DNA from: Novosphingobium aerophilum
Lineage (GTDB): Bacteria > Pseudomonadota > Alphaproteobacteria > Sphingomonadales > Sphingomonadaceae
Assembly: GCF_014230305.1 (NCBI RefSeq)
Contig: NZ_JACLAU010000011.1
Span: 1-64,000 of the forward strand
Direction: 5' to 3'
DNA: 64,000 nt
In this document: one piece after another, positions 42,617 through 51,000 of the stretch
How the letters are laid out: the number at the start of each line of letters is the position of its first letter
How positions within the stretch are numbered: position 1 is the first letter of the stretch
Made by a program: the position numbers and the translations under genes
The notes under the pieces: generated by a model
Told to the model about the DNA's origin: nothing
Seen by the model: only the letters and a program-made list of their open reading frames with translations
The model's database searches: none

Positions 42617-44232
42617 TCGGGGCGGCGGCGGATGGCATAGAGCGCCCCGCCGTCATCCTCGCCGATCTCCTCGACCAGCAGGTCGTGGCTGTGGCGCACG
42701 CAGAGCGAGGCGGCGAGCGTGTCCGAGGCGAGCAGCACGCCCGGCAGGGCGGCGCGGCGGAGCGGCTCCAGCCGGGCCAGCGCCGCCCCGGCAAAGGTCG
42801 TCGCGCCACCGGCCGCAATGGCGTGGACCAGCCCGTAATGCCCGGCGACGCAGACCTGCGGGTCGGCGCCGGCCAGGGCCAGCGCGGCATAGTCCCAGGC
42901 TGGCTCGACCTCGGCGAACCCGGCGATCACGCCATCGGCGGCGGAAAGCATCACGTCGGGCCGGGGCCCCGCATCCAGCCGGTGGAGCAGCGGGGTCAGC
43001 GCGTCGTCGACCCGCGCGGCGAAGGCGGCATCGCTCGGGCCGGTCGCAGGGATGGGTGCCAGGTAAAGCCAGGTCATCAGCCGCAGGTCGCGGCGGCCCT
43101 CCGCTGGCTTGGTGCCCGATGCGGCCACGGGGGCGCTGCGCGGCTCCGCCAGGCAGGTCTGGCCGGCTCCGCCCGCTCCGGCGGTCTCGCACCAGCGCTC
43201 GCCGAGATAGGCCGTGGCCGTGCCCTGGCCATAGCCGGGCCCGGCGGAATCGGTCACCAGCACCTGCACCGCCGCGGTTTCCAGCCGGTGCGCGTGCAGG
43301 CGGGCGGCGCCCATCGCTACGTCGGCGGCCAGCCGGTTGGCCAGCGGCTGGTAATCGCCCCCCAGCGTGGTCACGCCCTGCAGGCTGGTCGCCGCATCGG
43401 CGACGCGCCGGTACAGCTCCACCCAGAACCCGCCATAGGGCGCGACCGACTGGGCGACGAAGGATTCGGGCGCGGTAGGCAGGACCACGTGGAGCTCCGC
43501 CCCTCGGGCCAGCAGGGCGGCCGCCACGACCAGATCGGCCCCGGCCGCGAGAGCGCCATGGCCCGCGATCACGCGCTGTTCGGCCAGCACCGCCTCGACC
43601 CGCGTCCCGAGCGCCGCGGCCGCGGTATCGGCGATCCCCAGATGGCCGCCGAAGTGGATCACCCGCCCGGGCCGGTAGGCGTCGAGCCAGCCCGCATCGG
43701 TGCCCTGGGCCACCAGGATCAGGCCGAGCTGGCGCAGCGTGGCGGCCTGGTCCTCCCAGGCGTCGGGCTGGCGCGCGATCGCCTGCCCGAGCCATTGCCC
43801 CGCGGCGGCGCGATCGCCCAGCAGCAGCAGCGCCTCGGCGCGGGTCGCCGCCAGCCAGTAGGGGGTTTCGGGCGGGTGGTTCCCGGTGTCGAGCCAGGCC
43901 AGCACGGCGCGGGCGAGGTCCTCGCCAGCGGCGCGGTCTCCGGCGAGCCAGGTCAGGGTCGCCTGGTTGATGCGGGTGTAGGGCTGCGGGGCCAGGGCAT
44001 CGGCTGCCGCATAGGCCGCTGCGGCCCGGGCAAGCAGGGCGGGACGCTCCGCCGCGGGCGCCCGCAGCGCCTGATCCTTGGCGAGCCGCCCGGCCACGGC
44101 GAGGGCGGCAGGGTCATGATCGGCGCGGTCGAACCCGGCGGCCCGGAACAGCGCGAGGGCATGGGTCAGGCTGCCGGCACGGGCCACCGTTACGATGCGA
44201 GCCAACGTGGCCGGGGGGGCGGACAGCGTCAT
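42610..44232 (-). CDS. TPR-like / Rossmann / degenerate class III cyclase protein
   Basis: The gene encodes 540 residues. Residues about 1-185 look like helical repeats of the TRAFs-binding/TPR type (DQALRAPAAERPALLARAAA, LATRAEALLLLGD-like turns). Residues about 190-330 form a second SLOG/TIR-like Rossmann domain beginning VIHFGGHLG with GALAAGADLVVAAALLARG. Residues about 370-535 resemble a class III adenylyl/guanylyl cyclase: ADGVIAGF, VAGHYGLVHAI, and ALARLEPLRRAALPGVLLAS. The first metal Asp (normally in FADIVGF) is replaced by a YLAPIPA-type segment, while the second Asp and the Arg are kept. Catalysis is doubtful. It converges with and overlaps the crp-like gene. Confidence 0.6.
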   Translation of the reverse strand: MTLSAPPATLARIVTVARAGSLTHALALFRAAGFDRADHDPAALAVAGRLAKDQALRAPAAERPALLARAAAAYAAADALAPQPYTRINQATLTWLAGDRAAGEDLARAVLAWLDTGNHPPETPYWLAATRAEALLLLGDRAAAGQWLGQAIARQPDAWEDQAATLRQLGLILVAQGTDAGWLDAYRPGRVIHFGGHLGIADTAAAALGTRVEAVLAEQRVIAGHGALAAGADLVVAAALLARGAELHVVLPTAPESFVAQSVAPYGGFWVELYRRVADAATSLQGVTTLGGDYQPLANRLAADVAMGAARLHAHRLETAAVQVLVTDSAGPGYGQGTATAYLGERWCETAGAGGAGQTCLAEPRSAPVAASGTKPAEGRRDLRLMTWLYLAPIPATGPSDAAFAARVDDALTPLLHRLDAGPRPDVMLSAADGVIAGFAEVEPAWDYAALALAGADPQVCVAGHYGLVHAIAAGGATTFAGAALARLEPLRRAALPGVLLASDTLAASLCVRHSHDLLVEEIGEDDGGALYAIRRRPDQ

Positions 44233-44281
44233 GGGAAAACCTTATGCCGGAAGCGGCGAGCGGAGCAACGGAAACGGGCCG

Positions 44282-44309
44282 GGGACGGTGCAGCGGACTG
44301 CACCGTCCC
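44282..44309 (-). terminator. 12-bp stem, 4-nt loop hairpin after the UrcA gene
   Basis: GGGACGGTGCAG (44282-44293) pairs exactly with CTGCACCGTCCC (44298-44309) around a CGGA loop. On the minus strand it lies 34 nt past the UrcA stop and 49 nt before the pseudo-cyclase start. It probably separates the two transcription units. There is no T-tract. Confidence 0.6.
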
Positions 44310-44343
44310 GCGAGACCCGGCTGCGACCCTGAGGGGGCCGGGT

Positions 44344-44721
44344 TCAGCGCACCGGCTTGGGATCGACCGCAGCCAGGGCCGCCTTGCCGGTGGCGGTGAA
44401 GCCGGAGTCCAGCTGGGCCTGGCGCAGCGCCGCGTAGCGGGCTTCGGCGGTGCGGATCGCCTTGGCGAAGCATTCGCGGGCCAGCAGTTGGGCCTGCAGC
44501 GAGGAGTCTTCCGGCGGGCAGACGCGGTGGGCGGCGGCGACGATCCGGCTGCGGATCAGGCCGGCATCGTCGCCCTTGGCAAGGCTGGCGGCGTCAAGCT
44601 TGATCGTCGCGGTGGGGCCCTCGGGGGCCGCGTCGCGGGCCAGGGCGGCCAGCGGGGTCAGCATGGCGGTGGCGGCCAGGACAAGGGCGGGAACGGCGAG
44701 GTGCGAGCGGATGATGGTCAT
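44344..44721 (-). CDS. UrcA family protein, exported
   Basis: The gene encodes 125 residues. A signal peptide ends near LAALARDA. The mature part carries the UrcA pattern: a short strand with TIKLDAASL, then helices with RIVAAAHRVCPPED, a second Cys (ARECFAKAI) that may form a disulphide, and a helical tail. AGGAGA precedes the ATG. UrcA proteins are small secreted proteins of sphingomonads with unknown role. It is divergent from the amidohydrolase. Confidence 0.78.
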   Translation of the reverse strand: MTIIRSHLAVPALVLAATAMLTPLAALARDAAPEGPTATIKLDAASLAKGDDAGLIRSRIVAAAHRVCPPEDSSLQAQLLARECFAKAIRTAEARYAALRQAQLDSGFTATGKAALAAVDPKPVR

Positions 44722-44942
44722 GGTCTGTCTCCTGATCTGTCTGGTTGCGTCGATCGGGTTCGTTCGACAGGACCCGGACTAGACCCCGGCCCCGGGCCCT
44801 GCGCGTGACGGCCGTCACGCTGGACAATTTTTCGCGCCGCCCGGCGGGACCTTGCCGCGACCCTGCGAGGTGTACTATGCGCATCAATCACCTGTCGCCG
44901 CGGGCCGCTCCGGGCCCGGGTGCTGTCCCGGAGAGGAACCCG

Positions 44943-47033
44943 ATGTCCCGCCCAGCCCACCGCCAGCTCCTGGCATCCCTGTTGGCCGCCGCCGCCCTGT
45001 TCGCCCCCCTGCCGGTCCTGGCCCACGACGAGGTCGCGCCGCGCCCCGTGGTCACCAGCAAGGAGCAACTGCTGGTCGCCCCGGCGGGCGCGCGCCGCTA
45101 CACCATCAGCTCGATCGCCGGCCAGCATGGCGAGATCGCGCAGTGGACCCTGCCCGACGGCCAGATCGCTTACCGCATGTCGATGTCGCTGCGGGGCTGG
45201 ATCACCGAGACCGACCAGATCATGACCCTGGGGCCCGATGGCCGGCCGACCCGCATCTCGATCCGCGGCTTCACCGACAGCGGCGACGCGACCGAGGACT
45301 ACGCGGTCGACGCGGCGGGCGTGGCCCGCTGGAAGACCTCGGTCGATTCCGGCGAGGCACCGCTCGGGGCAAAGCGCTACTCCACCTATGGCGGGCCCTG
45401 GCTGGCCGGCGAGGCCGACATCAACGCCCTGGTCGCGGCCGGTGACAAGGGCATCGACATGCTGCCCAGCGGCCATGCCACGCTGAAGATCGTCCGTCCG
45501 GTGACGGTCGCGGGCCCGAACGGTCCGGTTTCGCTCAAGCTGGCCTTCGTCCAGGGCCTGGGCTTCGCGCCCTCGCCGATCTGGCTCGACGCGGACAACC
45601 GGTTCTTCGCCTTTGCCGGCGGCATGTCGCTGCTGCCTGCGGGTCTGGAGGCGCTGGGGCCCAAGCTGAAGGACATCCAGGAGGCGGAGACCGCCGCCCT
45701 GGTGCGCGAGGTGGCCAAGGACTTCCTGAAGCCGGCCAACCGCACGCCCACCCTGGTCGACCACGTGCTGCTGTTCGATTCGCTCAGCGGCCGCTACGTG
45801 GCCGACCGGGCGGTGCTGATCGCGGACGGCAAGATCGCCGCGGTCGGGGCCGGCGGACAGGTCAAGGCCCCGGCCCGGGCGACCGTGATCGACGGTCGCG
45901 GCAAGACGATCACGCCGGGGCTGTGGGACGCGCACCGCCACGTCGGCGGGGATGACTGGAACCTGCTGCAGAACCTGGCCACCGGGATGACCAACTATCG
46001 CAGCCCGGGATCCCAGATCGACGAGGCGCAGAGCATCTTCAAGCGCCGCGCCGAGGGCAGCCTGCTGGCCCCCGATGGCAAGGTCTCGATCATCATCGAC
46101 CGCAAGGACCCGCTGGCGGCCCAGGGCTCGCTGACGGTCTCCTCGGCCGAGGAGGCGATCGCCGCGGTGCGCCAGATCAAGAATGCCGGGATGTGGGGGG
46201 TGAAGTTCTACACCTCGATGAACCCGGCGTGGATCGCCCCGGCCGCGGCCGAGGCGCACCGGCTGGGGCTGCATGTCCATGGCCACGTGCCCGCCGGGAT
46301 GCGCCCGCTCGAGGCGGTGCGGGCCGGCTATGACGAAGTCACCCACATCAACTTCATCATGATGCAGGCCATGCCGCAGGCCGTGGTCGACAAGGCCAAC
46401 ACCGCGGCGCGGCTGGAGGGCCCGGCCAAGTACGGCAAGGACGTCGATCTCGATTCTCCCGAGATGACGGCCTTCTATGCCGAGCTGGCCCGGCGCGGCA
46501 CCGTGATCGACCCGACCCTGACCGTGTGGGAACCGCTGATGACCTCGGACGGCAGCGCCATGCCGCCCGAATATGCCCCCTATGCCGACGTGGCCCCGCC
46601 GACCGTGGCGCGCGGCTGGAGGATTTCGGGCTACCCGCTGTTCGATGGGCTCACCCGCGACGATTTCCGCAAGAGCTTCGCCAAGATGGTCGGGCTGGTC
46701 GGCCGGCTGCACAAGGCCGGCGTGCGGATCGTGGCGGGGACCGATGGTTATGGGCTGGAACTGGTGCGCGAGCTGGAGCTGTACCAGCAGGCCGGGCTGA
46801 GCAATGCCGAGGCCCTGCAGACCGCCACGATCGTCCCGGCGCGACTGACCGGCATGGACGGGCGCACCGGATCGATCACCCCCGGCAAGGTGGCCGACGT
46901 CATCCTGGTCGAGGGCGACGTGTCCCAGGACATCACCGCGCTGCGCCATGTCCACACCGTGTTCCTCGACGGCTACCGGTTGGACGGGGCCGCCCTGCGC
47001 AAGGCCAGCGGGCTGAGCGGCATGCCCCGCTGA
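44943..47033 (+). CDS. Secreted amidohydrolase-family protein
   Basis: The gene encodes 696 residues from ATG 44943 with GGAGAGGAA upstream; a signal peptide ends around VLAHDE. The first 300 residues are an all-beta N-terminal domain of unknown type. From about 320 comes the amidohydrolase barrel: LWDAHRHVGGDD (metal HxH), GVKFYTSMN with the likely bridging Lys, HVHGHVPAG, THINF and the metal Asp of VAGTDGYG; the chain ends in GSITPGKVADVILVEGD. It is likely a periplasmic hydrolase of amide or cyclic substrates; the exact substrate is unknown. Confidence 0.82.
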   Translation: MSRPAHRQLLASLLAAAALFAPLPVLAHDEVAPRPVVTSKEQLLVAPAGARRYTISSIAGQHGEIAQWTLPDGQIAYRMSMSLRGWITETDQIMTLGPDGRPTRISIRGFTDSGDATEDYAVDAAGVARWKTSVDSGEAPLGAKRYSTYGGPWLAGEADINALVAAGDKGIDMLPSGHATLKIVRPVTVAGPNGPVSLKLAFVQGLGFAPSPIWLDADNRFFAFAGGMSLLPAGLEALGPKLKDIQEAETAALVREVAKDFLKPANRTPTLVDHVLLFDSLSGRYVADRAVLIADGKIAAVGAGGQVKAPARATVIDGRGKTITPGLWDAHRHVGGDDWNLLQNLATGMTNYRSPGSQIDEAQSIFKRRAEGSLLAPDGKVSIIIDRKDPLAAQGSLTVSSAEEAIAAVRQIKNAGMWGVKFYTSMNPAWIAPAAAEAHRLGLHVHGHVPAGMRPLEAVRAGYDEVTHINFIMMQAMPQAVVDKANTAARLEGPAKYGKDVDLDSPEMTAFYAELARRGTVIDPTLTVWEPLMTSDGSAMPPEYAPYADVAPPTVARGWRISGYPLFDGLTRDDFRKSFAKMVGLVGRLHKAGVRIVAGTDGYGLELVRELELYQQAGLSNAEALQTATIVPARLTGMDGRTGSITPGKVADVILVEGDVSQDITALRHVHTVFLDGYRLDGAALRKASGLSGMPR

Positions 47034-47204
47034 GACGATGACCGCGCTGCGGGCCGCCGCTGATCCGGCGGCGGCCCCAGCCGATCCCGATACAATCGAT
47101 AATTGCCTGATATAAAAGAAATTTCCGGGAACTGCAGGAACGCAACCCGCCAGCTTCGGTTAACCCCCCATTAACCGACCAGCCAAGGCAGGGAGTACCC
47201 GGGT

Positions 47205-47798
47205 ATGAAGAGACTTGTAGCAGCACTGGCCGTTGGATCGGCCCTCGTCATGGCACCGGCCTCGCAAGCGGCCACCACGGTCGCCGCCAGCAACACCGAC
47301 ACGGCCGCCGACGGATCGTTCACGACCACGTTCAGCGATGCCAACATGCCGGTCGGGCCGGGCGGCCTGTTCACCCGCACGCTGGATTTCACCACGCTGG
47401 CCGGTATCCTGGGGATCAGCATCGAGACGATCGCCAACTATCCGGGCGGTCCGAACGACACCGACATCACCCGCGTGTGGCTGTCCGGGGGCTCGCTCGG
47501 CGTGCTGGACATCTTCCCGACCGTGTTCAGCATGGATACCGATGAACAGTACCGGCTCTATCCGTTCCCGGTCGATGCGGGCAACTACACCCTGTCCATC
47601 CAGGGCACGCCGGCATTGGAGAACAGTGGCTACAGCGGCCAAATCGTCTTTTCCGCCGGAGACATTCCGAACCCCAGCGCGGTCCCCGAACCGGCGACCT
47701 GGCTGCTGCTGATGACGGGCCTGGGAATGATCGGCTTCGCCCTGCGCCGTCACCGCGCCCACAGCGGCATTGCCCAGGTGCGCGTCCGGCTCGCCTGA
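47205..47798 (+). CDS. PEP-CTERM sorting-domain protein
   Basis: The gene encodes 197 residues. A signal peptide (cleavage near ASQAAT), a beta-rich body containing DAGNYTLSIQG, and a C-terminal tripartite tail (VPEPATWLLLMTGLGMIGFA then RRHR) identify a PEP-CTERM protein processed by an exosortase. Such proteins sit at or leave the cell surface and often accompany exopolysaccharide genes; the large glycosyltransferase gene follows here. No exosortase gene is in the window. Confidence 0.85.
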   Translation: MKRLVAALAVGSALVMAPASQAATTVAASNTDTAADGSFTTTFSDANMPVGPGGLFTRTLDFTTLAGILGISIETIANYPGGPNDTDITRVWLSGGSLGVLDIFPTVFSMDTDEQYRLYPFPVDAGNYTLSIQGTPALENSGYSGQIVFSAGDIPNPSAVPEPATWLLLMTGLGMIGFALRRHRAHSGIAQVRVRLA

Positions 47799-47822
47799 TC
47801 CTGCCCGACCAGGGGGACCTTT

Positions 47823-47858
47823 CACGACCGGCTCCGTCGCGCGACGGAGCCGGTCGTG
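47823..47858. terminator. 36-bp perfect palindrome after the PEP-CTERM gene
   Basis: The bases 47823-47858 read identically on both strands (CACGACCGGCTCCGTCGC and its complement), giving an 18-bp stem with no spacer. It lies 24 nt past the PEP-CTERM stop. A transcriptional terminator is the simplest reading; no long T-tract follows. Confidence 0.75.
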
Positions 47859-48099
47859 TCTTGTGCCAAGGCGCATTGTGCGGCGCGGCGCGCGCCCTGA
47901 CATAGACCAACTAGCCCAACGAGTTAGATTTCTATCAAATGGCTTAGGGAAAGCCGACCGCACCCTGGGTAAACACGCCGCCGACGGCAGGCAGGTGCGA
48001 CAAACAGCGCAGGTCCGCCTTCAAGTCTGGGTCTCCGCGCATGTCATTCATCCGGCCAAAGTGCAGCGATCGTGCATGTGCCCAAGTCGGATAGCATCG
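47859..48099. other. Gap before the large glycosyltransferase gene
   Basis: This completes the 301-bp stretch after the PEP-CTERM gene. It includes an AT-richer segment around 47905-47945 (AACTAGCCCAACGAGTTAGA and following) that may carry the promoter. The glycosyltransferase frame is open through the gap, with an in-frame ATG at 48076, but no homology is visible before about 48100. No gene is called here. Confidence 0.5.
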
Positions 48100-51000
48100 A
48101 TGAATTTCAGCAGGGTTGTCGGCAAGAGGTTGTTGCGGTTGCGGTCGGCGAATGGGGTGGCAGAGGACAGCGCGGCGCTGCGCGCGTTGGTCTTCACCGA
48201 GGATAACCGTAAGGCGGGGCTGTTCGACCCCGACTGGTATCTTCAGGCCTATCCCGACGTAAAGGCCGAAGGCCTCGATCCGCTGCAGCACTACCTGCTT
48301 CACGGACATGCCGAGGGGCGCAATCCGGGCCCCTCCTTCGATACCCGATTCTATATCGAATCCTCCCCCGACGTGGTCGCATCGGGGATCAACCCGCTGG
48401 TCCACTACCTGCGCTGGGGCCAAGGCGAAGGTCGGGCACCGAACGGGCGGGTCGCGCCTTCGCGGCGGGGCAAGGCGGTGCGGCACGTGATCGTCAAGGA
48501 GATGGCGTTCGAACCGGGCCATGAAGCGGCCGTCCTGGTCACCCATGCCCCGGCCGGGCGCCTCAAGCCCCACGTGCAACCCTATATGGAGGCCTTGCGC
48601 GCCAATGGCCTGACCGTGCTGCTGGTGGCCGTGGTTGATCGCCCGCTTGAACTGCGACCGGCCGAGATCGCCACCGCCAGCGGGATCATCGTGCGCGACA
48701 ATGCTGGCTACGATTTCGGCGCCTGGGCCCATGCCCTGCAGATCGAACCTGCACTGCTCGGCGCCAGCCGGCTGATCCTGACCAACGACAGCGTGGTCTG
48801 CAGCAGCGACCCGGCCCGCTTCCGCACGTTGATCGAACGCCTGCGGGCCAGCGGCGCAGACGTGACGGGGCTGACCGCAAGCCACGAGCATGGCTGGCAC
48901 CTGTCGAGCTATTTCCTGGCCCTGGCCCCCCGGGCACTGGGGTCCTGGGCCTTCCAGCATTTCTTCCGCGACATCCGCAACCTGAGCGACAAGGACGAGG
49001 TGATCCGCACCTATGAGGTGCCCTTCGCGGCCCGGATGCAGGCCGCCGGGCTTTCCGTGGCAGCGCTCTACACCGGATCGGGCCCTGGCAATCCCACCCT
49101 GTTCTGCTGGCGGGAACTGATTGCGCAGGGCTTCCCCTTCGTAAAGCTGCTGCTGCTGCGTGACAGTTTCGCAACGGGCAGTGACTGGCCCGAGCCGGTC
49201 CGGCGGGCGCTCCGGGATCTGCGCGAAAACTGGCCGGGAATCCTGAGGGCTGCCGGGTTCGATGTCCGTCTGGTCCAGGCGGCGATTGACGCCGCGGACT
49301 GCAGCCACATTCCGGCAGGCCCATCGACCGATCTGCTCGTGGCCGGATCGGGTAGCACGGCGATTTCCCGCGACCATACCCTCAAGGTGGCGTTCCTCGG
49401 CCCCTGGAACTACGACAACGGCCTGGGCTCGGCCAGCCGAGAACTGCTGTGCGCACTGCGCCACACCGGCGTCCGGCTGAACGTCCATCCCGTGGCCCGG
49501 CCGTTCCACGTGCACCGCCAGATCTGCCCCCCGGTCGCCACCACCGACTTCGCCGGCCAGCCCGACATCGCGGTGGTGCACCTCAACCCTGATTCGTGGC
49601 ACCTGCTCACTGCGGACCAGCGCGAGATCGTGCGGTCCGCGAGGCAGCGGATCGGTTACTGGGTCTGGGAGACCGACACCATTCCTCCGGCCTGGCAGCA
49701 CGACCTGCACTCGGTCGACCGGATCTGGGCTCCCAGCCAGTACTGCGCCGACATCTTCTCCGCCCATGTCGATCTACCGGTCGACGTGATCCCGCATCCG
49801 GTCCCCGTGCCGGCAGGCATTGCCGCCGGGCGCGAGACCATGCTGCGGCGGGTGGGCGTCGATCCCGACCGGCGGGTGATCCTCTACATTTTCGACGGGG
49901 CCAGCTACCTAATCCGCAAGAACCCCGAGGCGCTGGTCCGGGCCTTCGCGGCGGCGGGGCTGGCCCGCCGCGGCTGGTCCCTGCTGCTCAAGACCAAGCA
50001 TCTTTATGACCGGCCAGCGGCAGGAGAGGCGCTGGCGAGGCTGGTCGCCGCAACGCCGGGAGCGGTTCTCGCCGACATTTCGCTGGACGCGGACGAGGTG
50101 ACCAGCCTGATCGCGGCCGCTGACGTCTATGCTTCACCACATTGTTCGGAAGGCTTCGGCCTGACCGTGGCCGAGGCCATGGCGGTGGGGCGGCCGGTAG
50201 TGGCGACCGACTTCGGCGGCACTCGCGATTTCCTGTCCGCGGATTGCGGCTATCCGGTGTCCGCCACCCGCGCGGTCCTGGAAGAGGACCATGGCCACTA
50301 TCTCAAGGGCCATGCCTGGGCTCGGATCGATGAGGGTGCGCTGGCGGCCGCGCTGACCCGAGCCGCCGATGCGGCCAGCGCGGGGGATCATCGCATGGGC
50401 CAGGCGGCCCGTGCCGCGGTGGCACACAGGCTGAGCTATGCCAGCGTAGCACGCCGGATTGAGGACAGCTTCGCCGCCGCTGTAGAGGACAGCGCGGGGC
50501 ATGACGGCAAGGCGAAGCCAGTTGCCCGACGCAGCGCGGCCATCCAGCCGCCGCCTGTCCCCGATGTTCGGATCGATCCGACCGCGGGGGTGCCGTTCGG
50601 CCGTGTCGCCTTCGAGGCGGGCGTCATTCCGGTCAGGCTGGCGGACGACCTGGCCTGGGACGCGACGCCCCTGCCGCCGGGTCCGGCGAACGACTGGCTG
50701 GTGCTGGCGCCGCGATCGTCGCGGATCCGGGCCGATGCCGACCGGGTGATCCTGCAGGCCGCGGCGCAGCGGCCCGACGTGGCGCTGTTCTATGCCGACG
50801 ATGCGGCGGTGGAGGCCCCGGCGCAACACCGGGTGCGGCTCAAGCCCGACTTCAATGCCACGCTGCTGGTTTCGCAGGACTATATCGGCGCGCCGGTGAT
50901 CATCCGCCGCGACCTGTTCGACGCACTGGGCGGACTGGCACGCGAACGGCGCGGTGCTGCGCTGTATGACCTGGTCCTGCGCGTCGCCGAGGCCGGGCGG

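Noticed and set aside
42610..44232. Active adenylate cyclase
   Set aside because: The first metal-binding Asp block is missing in my reading, so a catalytic call is not supported.
40206..44232. CBASS or Thoeris system
   Set aside because: No CD-NTase, no canonical TIR-effector or NADase motif and no E1/JAB genes are seen; only SLOG-like and membrane modules are shared.
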